A stretch of DNA of 64,000 bases from UBA6168 sp039819485 (GTDB taxonomy: Bacteria; Bacteroidota; Bacteroidia; Chitinophagales; Saprospiraceae): NCBI GenBank assembly GCA_039819485.1, contig JBCBRY010000005.1:62001-126000 (forward strand), given 5' to 3'. Below, piece after piece: positions 1 to 9,800 of the stretch. Under the pieces are notes generated by a model. That model had not been told where the DNA came from. It did no database searches and saw only the letters and a list, made by a program, of their open reading frames with translations. Positions within the stretch are counted from its first letter, which is position 1; the number at the start of each line of letters is the position of its first letter. The translations under genes and the position numbers were made by a program.

Positions 1-545
1 CCGGCCAAACAGAATCGCAGGAAGAAGGCAATTTGACGGCACGAAGAACCTGGTTGGTGGGAGAGGAAACCAAGCAGAATGCACTGGTCCTGGATTTTGC
101 GTGGGGAGGAACTTTTGAAGCATCTTATAAATTGGGAACGGTGGTACAAGGGGAGGTTGTGTTTTATCCATCCATTTATCCGCAGCGGGTGTTGTTCAAA
201 AATTTCACGCCGGTCGACCGGCCATTCGACCTGCACAATGGTTATGCTGAATTTTCCGCTTTCGCAAATGATTATGCCGAGGCCATTGGTCGATTTCCCT
301 GGCTTCAACAATTCCCGGCCTTTTTGAAAGAGGTTGTACCTGCCCGGGATTCACTTCGGGATGATAACTTTGTGTTCGTCGATAGAGCAAACAAACAGCT
401 GACCACTTCGGCCAATGGAGACTTGGGTTGGAAAATGGTAGCGATGAGCGGCGGACGTCCATCTTCTTTTTTTGGGGTTTGGGATGGGCAGTTGTTTCAA
501 CCTTTAAGTGCAGTGATCAAGGGCCAATTTCGAACACTAACTTAA
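1..545 (+). CDS. C-terminal part of an unidentified protein (5' end outside window)
   Basis: The reading frame is open from the window edge to the stop at 543-545, so only about the last 180 residues are visible; the TTG at 33 is probably internal. The visible part has no signal peptide or membrane segment and is rich in aromatic and charged residues, with runs such as GEVVFYPSIYPQRVLFKN. This stretch reminds me of the C-terminal region of SWIM zinc-finger-associated proteins that often neighbour MoxR ATPases in Bacteroidota, and a MoxR gene lies 2.7 kb downstream. That assignment is from memory and weak. A small hairpin (GACGG/CCGTC, 550-564) follows the stop. Confidence 0.6.
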   Translation, partial: GQTESQEEGNLTARRTWLVGEETKQNALVLDFAWGGTFEASYKLGTVVQGEVVFYPSIYPQRVLFKNFTPVDRPFDLHNGYAEFSAFANDYAEAIGRFPWLQQFPAFLKEVVPARDSLRDDNFVFVDRANKQLTTSANGDLGWKMVAMSGGRPSSFFGVWDGQLFQPLSAVIKGQFRTLT

Positions 546-597
546 CACCGACGGCAAGTCCGTCAAAACTTTGCGGACTTAGCGTCCACTTTTACTT

Positions 598-1506
598 ATG
601 CAACCAAAATTAATCGTACACGGCGGTGCGTGGAATATTCCCGACGAATATGATGAAGCCCATCTAAATGGAGTGACTCTAGCCGTTTCCACCGTCTTTC
701 CTAGGTTGGCAAAAGGAATGTCGGCACTGGAAGCCGTGGAAGCAGCCGTGAACATCCTGGAGGAAGATCCCACTTTTGATTCAGGGAGGGGGGCTTTTTT
801 GAACGAACGTGGAGAGGTAGAGCTGGATGCCATGATCATGGACGGTCGGAACCTGGATTTTGGATCAGTAGCTGCCGTCAGGAACTTGCTGCATCCGGTG
901 AGTGTGGCGAGGAAGGTGATGGAGGAGACGGAACATTGTCTGTTGGTTGGGGAAGGGGCCTTGTTGTTTGCCAAAAAAATGGGGTTTGAAGAATTGCCGC
1001 CCGAATCCTTACTGACGCCGCGCGAGCTGGCTTTTTTTAAAAAAATTAAAAACGAGCCTTCTTTCAAAACCCACCATCCATTTGAATTTCGGGAGCTGCC
1101 GATGGATACCGTCGGTGCAGTAGCATTGGATGAAAAGGGCCATATAGCTGCGGCAACTTCCACAGGAGGAACGGCCCGTAAAATGGTCGGCCGGGTAGGG
1201 GACAGCCCCATCTGCGGAGCGGGTGCCTATGCCGATAATGAGCTTGGCGGAGCATCGGCTACTGGCTGGGGAGAGAGTATTATGAAAATTCTTTTAAGCA
1301 AAACGGCGGTTGATTTGTTTAGAACAAATGAATCGATGATTGCTGCCCGGAAAAGCATTGAAATTTTACAGACAAAAGTAAATGGATTGGGGGGCATTAT
1401 CGGGATTCAGAAAGATGGCCGCTATGCATTTGCCCACAATACGCCGAAGATGGCTTTTGCGTTTTGGAACGGCAAAGTGGTGGCAAATTTGAGAGCCGCA
1501 GGATGA
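598..1506 (+). CDS. iaaA: isoaspartyl peptidase / L-asparaginase (plant-type Ntn hydrolase)
   Basis: A 302-residue member of the N-terminal-nucleophile asparaginase 2 family, which hydrolyses isoaspartyl dipeptides and asparagine after autocleavage into alpha and beta subunits. The N-terminal IVHGGAW and the GRGA/ELDAMIMDG block are typical. The putative nucleophile is Thr171 in MDTVGAVALD, preceded by a flexible linker (about 140-170) that is normally trimmed. Downstream, STGGT and GRVGDSPICGAGAYAD form the substrate-binding beta-subunit region. Length fits the family and no signal peptide is seen, suggesting a cytoplasmic enzyme. The ATG at 598 is preceded by a 52-bp gap. The flavodoxin-like gene follows 21 bp downstream, so the two may be co-transcribed. 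The gene symbol is by family only. Confidence 0.92.
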   Translation: MQPKLIVHGGAWNIPDEYDEAHLNGVTLAVSTVFPRLAKGMSALEAVEAAVNILEEDPTFDSGRGAFLNERGEVELDAMIMDGRNLDFGSVAAVRNLLHPVSVARKVMEETEHCLLVGEGALLFAKKMGFEELPPESLLTPRELAFFKKIKNEPSFKTHHPFEFRELPMDTVGAVALDEKGHIAAATSTGGTARKMVGRVGDSPICGAGAYADNELGGASATGWGESIMKILLSKTAVDLFRTNESMIAARKSIEILQTKVNGLGGIIGIQKDGRYAFAHNTPKMAFAFWNGKVVANLRAAG

Positions 1507-1527
1507 GATTTTACGGGTATTCAATGA

Positions 1528-2103
1528 ATGCCGGTTGAGATCAAGGCCATGCACAAATACAAAATTTTGAAAAAAATAAACAACAACGACACCGTCATTA
1601 TTTTGGGCAGCGCCCGCAGCGATGGCAACACTCGGACGGTCGTAAATTTTTTATTGGATAATGTGGAATTTGACTTGATTGATCTCAATGATTTTGAAAT
1701 TGGTTATTTTGACTACGACAATAAAAACAGGGATGATGACTTTCTACCGCTCATGAGAAAAATCACTTCCCGCTATGAGCGCATAATTTTTGCTACACCT
1801 GTATACTGGTACTCTATGAGCGCTATCATGAAAACTTTTTTCGACCGCATTTCTGATTTGTTGATATGGGAAAAGGATTTAGGAAGAACCCTTCGGGGAA
1901 AGGCCATGGGGGTTGTCAGTTGTAGTGGCCACGACGATCTGAAAAATGGTTTCGACATGCCTTTTAAAGAAAGTGCCGATTACTTAGGCATGGACTACAT
2001 GGGCCATGTGCATGCCTGGGCCGATAATGAAAAATTGGACCTGGCGGTAATGGATAAGCTCATCGGGTTTTTGAAAAAAATGGAAAGCCTGGAAGTGAAC
2101 TGA
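1528..2103 (+). CDS. flavodoxin-fold NAD(P)H-dependent FMN reductase family protein
   Basis: A 191-residue protein with the flavodoxin-like fold of the FMN_red family. The phosphate-binding loop is GSARSDGNTR (about residues 27-36), and the second flavin-contact segment is FATPVYWYSMSAIMKTFFDR. Such enzymes transfer electrons from NAD(P)H to FMN, quinones or other acceptors in the cytoplasm; the substrate here cannot be read from sequence. The start is uncertain: ATG 1528 gives an extra hydrophilic N-terminus, while the internal ATG at 1549 (MHKYKI) would place the first beta strand nearer the usual position. It lies 21 bp after the asparaginase gene and is probably in the same transcript. 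Confidence 0.85.
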   Translation: MPVEIKAMHKYKILKKINNNDTVIILGSARSDGNTRTVVNFLLDNVEFDLIDLNDFEIGYFDYDNKNRDDDFLPLMRKITSRYERIIFATPVYWYSMSAIMKTFFDRISDLLIWEKDLGRTLRGKAMGVVSCSGHDDLKNGFDMPFKESADYLGMDYMGHVHAWADNEKLDLAVMDKLIGFLKKMESLEVN

Positions 2104-2171
2104 TGTAAATCATTGGCGTTATCCCCTTTCCATTTATAGTTAGCTTCTAAATTAGCGACCGGAGAAAATAA

Positions 2172-3152
2172 ATGACAACGACGATTCAAAAAGGACACAT
2201 AATCGGAGAATACGAGGGCGAGGCAAAAGGCCCGCTCGTCATCTGCTTAGCAGGAATGCACGGTAACGAACCTGCCGGTGTACAGGCCCTGAAGATCATT
2301 TTTCAATTACTGGAAAAAGAACCTGTCTCCAATCCCAGCTTTGATTTTAAGGGAAAAATTATTGGGCTTTTAGGGAACTTAGAAGCGTACAAAGCTGGAA
2401 ACCGGCACAGCAAAAAAGACCTGAATCGATTATGGACCAATGAAAATGTTGCCCGGTTGCAGAGAATACACGCAGAAGATTTACTGTATGAAGAGCGAGA
2501 ATTGAGGGAATTGATGGATATCCTGGAAGACCAAATTGAAAGCTACCAGCCCGAGTCAATAGTATTACTGGATTTACATACTACATCTGCGCATGGGGGG
2601 ATTTTTACAATTGCGACGGACGATCCCGAAAGCATCAGGATTGCAGTAGAATTGCATGCGCCCGTGGTTACTGGTATGCTGGAAGGCATCCATGGCACTA
2701 CCCTCCACTTTTTTACAAAGGAAAACATTGAGCTTTTTTTTCCGGGATTGCCGGAAAATGCTACCGTGACCGGTGTTGCATTCGAAGCTGGACAACACGA
2801 AGACCCGTTGTCGGTAAACCGTTGCATCGCTTCCATCATCAATTGTATGAGAAGTGCAGGATGCGTGAGGGCCGAAGATGTGGAGAATCGACACGACCGT
2901 TTGCTGCAGGACTTCTCTAAGAATTTGCCAAAAGTTGCCGAATTGATCAAAGTTCATTCTATTGGGCCTCTGGATGAGTTTACGATGATACCGGGGTTCC
3001 GTAATTTCCAGGTTGTCCGCAAAGGTGACCACCTAGGCCATGATCGCCACGGGACTATCCACGCAACGGAAGATGGCCTGATCTTAATGCCACTTTACCA
3101 ATCTCAGGGAAGTGATGGATTCTTTCTGATTAAAGAAGTAGAAGGCTATTGA
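2172..3152 (+). CDS. succinylglutamate desuccinylase/aspartoacylase family zinc hydrolase
   Basis: A 326-residue protein of the AstE/AspA branch of the M14 zinc carboxypeptidase fold, which removes acyl groups from N-acyl amino acids. Putative zinc ligands are His30 and Glu33 in LAGMHGNEPAG and His136 in LLDLHTTSA. The substrate-binding segment NRHSKKDLNRLW (about 77-88) matches the family's RDLNR region. Length is close to that of AstE. No signal peptide is present. A TAAATTAG box at 2148-2155, a relaxed form of the Bacteroidota -7 element, sits 16 bp before the ATG. The true substrate cannot be named; the neighbours do not form an arginine-catabolic operon. Confidence 0.85.
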   Translation: MTTTIQKGHIIGEYEGEAKGPLVICLAGMHGNEPAGVQALKIIFQLLEKEPVSNPSFDFKGKIIGLLGNLEAYKAGNRHSKKDLNRLWTNENVARLQRIHAEDLLYEERELRELMDILEDQIESYQPESIVLLDLHTTSAHGGIFTIATDDPESIRIAVELHAPVVTGMLEGIHGTTLHFFTKENIELFFPGLPENATVTGVAFEAGQHEDPLSVNRCIASIINCMRSAGCVRAEDVENRHDRLLQDFSKNLPKVAELIKVHSIGPLDEFTMIPGFRNFQVVRKGDHLGHDRHGTIHATEDGLILMPLYQSQGSDGFFLIKEVEGY

Positions 3153-3220
3153 GATAGCAGGAAACGGGTATCATTGCGTTTACTTAATTTAGCGTTTAAA
3201 ATTTCCAATACCCATTTAGC

Positions 3221-4336
3221 ATGACAGACGAGCATCTCGATCCAACCAACACGCCAGAAGAGAAATTGCCACAACAAACTGGTCCGGGAGTCCCCTCTCA
3301 GGATGCCACCCCCATTTTAAATGAAATTACCGAAACCGGTACGGACACCGTTTCCGAACAGCCACCGCCGTGGGAACAAAGCCGGCTCGACCTGGCACCC
3401 ATTTATCGTGCCGTCGGCAACATTAAAAAAGAGCTGAAAAAGGTCATTGTCGGTCAGGAAAAGATGATGGACTTGTTGATTGCAGCCATTTTTTGCAACG
3501 GCCACATTTTGATTGAAGGAGTGCCGGGCATTGCCAAAACCTTGTCCGCCAGGATGTTGGCCCAAACGCTTTCAGTCGACTTTACCCGCATCCAATTTAC
3601 ACCCGACCTGATGCCCAGCGATGTAGTAGGAACGACGGTTTTTAATATGAAAGCTTCGGAGTTTTCTTTTAATGCAGGGCCGATTTTCTCCAACATAGTT
3701 TTGATTGATGAAATCAATCGGGCTCCCGCCAAAACACAGGCAGCGCTTTTCGAGGTGATGGAAGAATACCAGGTGACGGTGGATGGGACGACCCATAAAA
3801 TGACCGAACCGTTTTTTGTGATAGCTACGCAAAATCCCATTGAGCAAGAGGGAACTTACAAACTGCCAGAGGCCCAGCTCGACCGTTTTTTATTTAAAAT
3901 TAATATTGAATACCCCGAACTGGAGGAAGAAAAAGCCATCCTGCGCCGTTTCCGAAATGACTTTAACCAAAAGGTAAAGAAAGAAGTGCTGCCCGTTTTT
4001 AGCGCAGCAGGCATTGCGCAGTGCCGGTCGCTGGTGGAAAAAGTGCAGATCAGGGAGGAACTGCTTGATTATATTGCTGAAGTGATCCATCACACCCGCA
4101 ACCACGCCGATCTTTACCTTGGTGCATCCCCTCGGGCATCCCTGGCCATTTTAAAAGCATCGAAAGCCATTGCAGCAATGAGTGGCCGGGACTTTGTGAC
4201 GCCGGACGACATCCGTTTTGTTGCCTATCCTATTCTGAATCACCGTATTATTTTAACTCCCGAAAGGGAGATGGAAGGGTTTGATGGAAAGGATGTTGTA
4301 GAGGATATCTTAAAGAAGATAGAAGTACCGAGATAG
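3221..4336 (+). CDS. MoxR-family AAA+ ATPase
   Basis: A 371-residue MoxR-type AAA ATPase. The first 55 residues are a Pro/Thr/Glu-rich extension absent from many relatives. Walker A is GVPGIAKT (100-107), Walker B is LIDE (161-164, within VLIDEINRAP), and sensor 1 lies near FFVIATQNP. The C-terminal lid contains the GASPRASLAI segment typical of the family. MoxR proteins act as chaperone-like unfoldases, usually beside VWA-domain partners in assembly of metal-dependent or envelope complexes. No VWA partner is visible here, because the gene ends convergently with the next. A relaxed -7 box, TAATTTAG, is at 3185-3192. Confidence 0.93.
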   Translation: MTDEHLDPTNTPEEKLPQQTGPGVPSQDATPILNEITETGTDTVSEQPPPWEQSRLDLAPIYRAVGNIKKELKKVIVGQEKMMDLLIAAIFCNGHILIEGVPGIAKTLSARMLAQTLSVDFTRIQFTPDLMPSDVVGTTVFNMKASEFSFNAGPIFSNIVLIDEINRAPAKTQAALFEVMEEYQVTVDGTTHKMTEPFFVIATQNPIEQEGTYKLPEAQLDRFLFKINIEYPELEEEKAILRRFRNDFNQKVKKEVLPVFSAAGIAQCRSLVEKVQIREELLDYIAEVIHHTRNHADLYLGASPRASLAILKASKAIAAMSGRDFVTPDDIRFVAYPILNHRIILTPEREMEGFDGKDVVEDILKKIEVPR

Positions 4337-4415
4337 GGCAGCCGGAAAGCTTTCCACCACAGCTTCCATAATCACTCAGATGGACTCAATAAAGGAACCG
4401 GAGTTTCTGAAAAAT

Positions 4416-6041
4416 TTATTTCAGGTTAAACTTGGTTCCCAGATAAAAGGAAGTAGTATAGATTTTATCCCTATTGTCGCCAATGCCTTCGGACATAAAG
4501 AAGTGCTGGTAATTAGGCTGGAAAAATACAGTCCATTTTGGAGACAGGTACCGTTCTACCCCAAGTCCGATATTGGCGGTCATGTAAAAGTTGTCCTGTA
4601 GAATACCTCCGTCGAGTAGCCCAGGAGGAAAACGATAGCCTCCGGAATCTTTGATACTCTTGGTGTCGTCCGGTGATCCCTGGCCCGGAGGTATGGTGTG
4701 CAGGGCTTGTTTCTGGTGGTCAATTTCATAGATGGTAGAAGTGATGAAATAGGAAGAGGCACCAGCAGATGCGTAGAAACGCCATTTGCCCTGGTTTTTG
4801 AAATGATAAAGAACGTTGACGGGTACCTGGAAAATATCAAGTTGGATGCCGTTGAAATCTTCTTTAATGAAGAAGTTTGGTGTGTCAAAAATGAAAATTG
4901 GGGTATTGGGAATATATCGTTTGAATGAATAAATACCTCCTGTCTGATATTCCCAGCGATTTCTTTTCCAACTGACCGTCACCCCACCGCCATAGCCACT
5001 GGCCATTGTTGTGTTGGATTCAGTTTTTACGGGTTCTCCGAATACCCTTACTTCATTAGGCGGAGAGGTCACATAATTGAAATCCGTAGTGGTAAAAATG
5101 CTGAAACGGAGTTGGTTCTGTTTTCTGATCGGACTGGATTCCACCTTTGGCAATTCCCATGAATAATCGTCGTTCAGGCTGGCAATCGGAGGCAAAACCA
5201 CTGGTGCGTGCAAAGCAGCTCTTTTCTTGGAAATAGCCAGCAATTTATTTTGTTTGCTGTCAAAAGCTTGGATTGGGGGGATGGTACCATCGCTTTTTGT
5301 GGCTTCGACTGATTTAAATTCTTTTTGGGGAAGGATACTTAGATATTGTCCTCTCCAGTAATCATTGGTTGAAGTGTTCAGTTCCCTGCCTTCATTTAAG
5401 ACGGAATGAAAGCGTTCATTGCTTGTGCCAGTCAGGGAATTTGCTGATAACTTTATTGGGTTGTTTTGCCGGGTTTCGGAAGCTTCACTGTTTATAGTAG
5501 CCGCTATTGGCCGGGTCGTTGTTTCTGGAGCAGATAGGGGAGATTTTGGTTCATGTGTCGGGTTGTGACTTGTATCTGGGGAATAATCCATCCAATCCTC
5601 TACCAGTGGAGCAAATCGGATAATTGACAGGAGGAGCAAGGCCATGAGGGCCATTTCTGCTACTTTATAGCGGTATAAAAGATGACGGAGAGAAAATTCT
5701 TCTTCGAGGCGTTTGGCCATTAACGCCCAGTGCTGTTCTGAGAATGGCACACGTAGATTATTGAGGCTGTTGTAAGCTAGTTGGTCGATTTCTGTTTCCC
5801 CTTCGATCATTTCCATCGCTTCATCTGCTTCAATCAATTGCTCCATTGCCTCCCAACTGCCACCGGTCATCATGGGAGCTTCCATTGTGCCCAAACGGTC
5901 TTTGAAGAGGCCATCCACGGCTTCTTGTGCCTCAAAGTCCATACGGTTTGCGAGCCTATCCCAAGTGGTAGGGTCAAAATCTGCCTCCAGATTTTCCAGT
6001 TGCTGCCTTATCTGCTCTTCCATGTTCTTACTTCGCTCCAT
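4416..6041 (-). CDS. beta-barrel protein with cytoplasmic W-repeat segment and one TM helix (ECF sigma partner)
   Basis: A 541-residue protein. Residues 1-120 are acidic and carry three related W motifs (FDPTTWDRLANRM, GGSWEAMEQLI, SEQHWALMAKRL). One hydrophobic helix (about 126-145) follows, then a low-complexity Ser/Thr/Pro linker. The C-terminal 220 residues alternate aromatic and polar residues like the outer-membrane beta-barrel family PF13568. Its start overlaps the upstream sigma gene by 14 bp, implying translational coupling; an alternative ATG at 6023 lies just after the sigma stop. By position the N-terminus may act as an anti-sigma segment, which is inference. A helix plus a C-terminal barrel in one chain is topologically puzzling. 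The same layout recurs at 20435-21826. Confidence 0.82.
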   Translation of the reverse strand: MERSKNMEEQIRQQLENLEADFDPTTWDRLANRMDFEAQEAVDGLFKDRLGTMEAPMMTGGSWEAMEQLIEADEAMEMIEGETEIDQLAYNSLNNLRVPFSEQHWALMAKRLEEEFSLRHLLYRYKVAEMALMALLLLSIIRFAPLVEDWMDYSPDTSHNPTHEPKSPLSAPETTTRPIAATINSEASETRQNNPIKLSANSLTGTSNERFHSVLNEGRELNTSTNDYWRGQYLSILPQKEFKSVEATKSDGTIPPIQAFDSKQNKLLAISKKRAALHAPVVLPPIASLNDDYSWELPKVESSPIRKQNQLRFSIFTTTDFNYVTSPPNEVRVFGEPVKTESNTTMASGYGGGVTVSWKRNRWEYQTGGIYSFKRYIPNTPIFIFDTPNFFIKEDFNGIQLDIFQVPVNVLYHFKNQGKWRFYASAGASSYFITSTIYEIDHQKQALHTIPPGQGSPDDTKSIKDSGGYRFPPGLLDGGILQDNFYMTANIGLGVERYLSPKWTVFFQPNYQHFFMSEGIGDNRDKIYTTSFYLGTKFNLK

Positions 6042-6597
6042 TGTAAATCATGTTCTTGGCTGTCAGTTTAGCTTGTAGTTTAATTCTGGCTTTTACGAGA
6101 TTCGACCGTGAGGTGCTCTCGGTAATTTCCAGTAGATCGGCTATTTCCTTGTGGGAATAGCCTTCCAGAACATACAAGTTGAATACTGCCCGGTAGGCAG
6201 GTGAAAGCTCTTGTACTGCTTCCAGTATTTCCTGTTCTGATAATTGACTCAGGGCGTCGGCATCTTTGGTGCTGACGCCATAAGCTGTTTCGATGTCATC
6301 GGTACGGCGCCGAACCATTTTACGATAATAATCAATGGCTGTATTGACCATGATGCGCCGTATCCATGAATAGAGAGAAGTGCCGGGTTCGTATTTATTT
6401 AGATTTTTGAATACTTTAATGAACCCTTCGTGGAGTATATCCAGAGCTTCGTCTTGGTTGCCGGCATAACGTAAGCAGACACCCATCATTTTGGGATAGT
6501 GATCTTCATAAAGCATTTTCTGTGCCCAACGCTCTTTGCGAATGCACGCTTTGATAAGATCTTGTTCCTGATAACCGAATGGTATTGCGATGTCCAT
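6028..6597 (-). CDS. ECF-type RNA polymerase sigma factor
   Basis: A 189-residue sigma-70 family factor with only regions 2 and 4. Region 2 contains the CLRYAGNQDEALDILHEGFIKVFKNL segment (DEA.D..Q-like core-binding helix), and SLYSWIRRIMVNTAIDYYRK covers the -10-recognition part. Region 4 contains YSHKEIADLLEITESTSRSNLVKARI, the helix-turn-helix for -35 recognition. The alternative sigma factor directs RNA polymerase to a small regulon in response to an envelope or other signal. The barrel gene begins before this gene ends, so the pair forms one operon. A possible relaxed -7 element (TACGTTTA, minus strand) lies roughly 50 bp upstream of the ATG. Confidence 0.95.
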   Translation of the reverse strand: MDIAIPFGYQEQDLIKACIRKERWAQKMLYEDHYPKMMGVCLRYAGNQDEALDILHEGFIKVFKNLNKYEPGTSLYSWIRRIMVNTAIDYYRKMVRRRTDDIETAYGVSTKDADALSQLSEQEILEAVQELSPAYRAVFNLYVLEGYSHKEIADLLEITESTSRSNLVKARIKLQAKLTAKNMIYNGAK

Positions 6598-6878
6598 GCA
6601 GTTGCTGATTACTTGTGAGCTCCCTCCAGGCTAGTTGTTTTGTGTAGTTTCTAAACGTAAATCGGCTGGAGAGTGCTGCTTATGGTTTAAAATGTCAATG
6701 ACCCGAAAGTCATTGGTTAGAGAGAATTTCAGGTGGAAAGTTAATGAGATTTTGGGACAAACGTCGTAAAGGGATTGACAAAAGTCCACAACTTAACTAT
6801 CCTGTGATTAGAGCAGGCGATTTCACAATCCGATTTTTAGCTTGACCAAACAGTTGGAAATCAAGCCTTGTGCCCGGG

Positions 6879-9800
6879 TCAATATTTTATAACCTTACCG
6901 GCAAGCCAGCTTCCCCCTGCCTCCGTTTCAATGCTCAGAAGGTACATTCCGGCAGGATAACCGCTGAGATCAAAGGAGAGCGTAGACTTGTGGGTATTGG
7001 GCATAACTTGGCCGGTTGATAAATGTTGACCTAACATTGTGGTTAATCTCACCTTGGCTCCTATGTCTATTTTTCCATCAATAAAGACAAAGACCGGACT
7101 GTCAGTTATTGGGTTTGGAAAAACCTTCACCTGAACCGCATTCTTCCCGATCATTATTTCTTTGGTATCAGTAAATAAATCTACCATAATTGTTTCTATC
7201 AACTCGCAGCCTTTAGCATCGGTGACCGTTACTGTGTAGTCGCCAGCCGTCAGGTTAGTTGCGGTCTGGGTAGTTTGTACCGGGACTGTACTCCATTCAT
7301 AACTATAGTTGAAATTACCTCCGCCTGGAAAGATGCTGGCAGTGCCGGTTCCCTGCATCAAGGTATCAGGCGTACTGGAGATTGAGGAAGCAATCAAGGG
7401 GGCAGGCTCTGAGACTAAGATCGTGTGGGTGAATTCACAACCACCAGCATCTGTAATCGTAGCTGTATACTGCCCGGAAGCCAGGCTGTCTATAGTTGGC
7501 CCGGTTTCTCCATTTTCCCAAACATAGGTATAGTCCGGGACTCCTCCAGTGGGAGTAAGTGTGATGCTGCCATCAGAAGCTCCGGCACAACTAACATCCT
7601 CAATTGTCTGTCCTGGTATAATCGGTGGAGGTGCAGTAATTGCAAAATCAAAACTCCTTTCACATCCAAAGTTATCTGTAACGGTCACTGAGTGAATGCC
7701 AGCCGATAAACTGTCAGCTGTTTCGCCGGTGTCACCATTACTCCAATTGATTTGATAGTCCGGCCCTCCTCCAGATACGGAAATGGTAATACTTCCATCT
7801 CCGGCATTTGGATTACCGCATTTTGGGCCTTCCGAGTTCACTATATCGATAACAATTGGTGAAGGGGCACTCATTGTCGCTTCAACAGTTGAAGTACAAC
7901 TGTTCGCATCAGTAACAGTTGCCGTATAGATACCCGCTGAAAGGTTTAAAATAAAAGGGCCTGTATCGCCATTAGACCAGTTGATTTGATAGACAGGCGT
8001 ACCACCGTTGATGTCAAGTGAAATCAACCCGTTGCTGTTTCCCGCACAGGATGGGTTGATTAGGGAAGAGACCGAGGACTCTAAACTATCCGGCTCTTGA
8101 ATGTTTATAACTTCGGGCCTTTGACAACCAGTTGTACTATCGAGGATGATTAACTTGTAATAACCTTGGGGCAGACTATCTACCACTGAGCCGTAAAAGC
8201 CATTATCAATCAGTGGCCAAAAAACTTCCAGGTTTCCGGATCCGCCTCCAGGGACAATTGAAATATTCCCGTCAGTTTCTCCAAAACAACTAATATGGTC
8301 AATGTCAATACTATCTATAAAAATCTGATCAGGTTGACCGACAATGGCCTCTATGGGCAACGTGCATCCATTGGCGTCAATGATGTTAGCGATATACGTT
8401 CCTCCTGTTAAATTTTCAAGCTGAGAACCAGTCTCGCCATTATCCCAACTAATATCCAAAGGTGGAGTTCCTCCTGAAACAGATGCGTTGATACTGCCAT
8501 CTGCGTCACCAAAGCAAGAAGCATCTGAAATACCAACAGAGTCCACGACAATTGGACTGGGTTCAAGAACGTCAATTTCAGCAGTCATTTCACAGCCATT
8601 GGCATCGGTGATGTTGGCCGTGTATGTTCCAGTGGATAAGTTGTCAATTTGGGGGCCGGTGTTCCCGTTGTTCCAGACAACGTTCAAAGGGGATGTTCCT
8701 CCTGAAACAGTGATATTGGCACTACCATTTGAAAGCCCAAAACAGGAAATATCCACTTTGTTAATAGATTCTACAACAATAGGACTGGGCTCCTGAATGT
8801 CGACTTCAGCGGTGGTCTCACAGCCGGTTGCGTCAGTAACAGTAACGGTATGTGTACCGCTCGAAAGCTGGATGGCGTTTGCAGTAGTTTCGCCGTTGTC
8901 CCATACATAAGTAAGTGGTGGAGTTCCTCCGGTTACCTCAGCCAAAGCCCCCCCGTTGTTTTCTCCATGACAGGCCAGATTGTTTAAAACGGTCAACTCT
9001 ACAGAGATTGCATTTGTATTTTCTATTTCGATGCTTTCGGTAAAAGTACAGCCTCTGGCATTGGTAACCGTAACGGAGTAGGTGCCGGGCGCAAGTCCGG
9101 AGCGCTCCATTTCATTACTGCCATCGCTCCATATGGGATTGCTTAATTGATCGGTAGGGATATTAAACGAAATGTTTTCACCGCCTTGGTTGTCACAACC
9201 CGCAGGAATAACGGAGAGCATCGGAAAGGTAGATGTCACCTTGTAGATTTTTCCATCTGTATGTCCCGCCAAAAAAAGTTCCCCCTGGCTGTTTTCCCCC
9301 ATCGTCTTTAAATTGTTGTTGTTCATGTCGGCCAGCTCATCTGCCTGCCATTGGCCGGAGGCATCCCTCACCATGCGCCATAATCTGCCAGAACAGTAAT
9401 CAACAAAAATATATTGACCATACAAACCCGGAAACTCACAGCCCCGATAGACGAACCCGCCAACCACTCTGCAACCGGTAGTGAAGAAATGAGGATATTC
9501 AAATTCCGGAAAAGTCATGGCGTTTTGCGAAGCGCAGCCTGCCGTGTTATAGTCATGGGTGCCTTCGTAACAGCGCCAGCCGTAATTTTCGCCACCGCTG
9601 CTGTTGGACAGTTGCCGGTTGATTTCTTCCCATGCGTCCTGACCTTCATCCCCTATCCAAAGGTCCCCAGTTGCCTGGTCGAAACTGAACCGTCGGGGGT
9701 TGCGAAGACCAATGGCCCATATTTCATCCAAAACATCTGGATCGCCAACGAAAGGGTTGTCGGAAGGAATGGAATAGGGCGTACCATTGTCTACGTCAAT

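Noticed and set aside
7150..9200. Apparent DNA minisatellite on the minus strand
   Set aside because: The periodicity is explained by the protein-level SprB repeats inside the large T9SS gene; nucleotide identity between units is modest.
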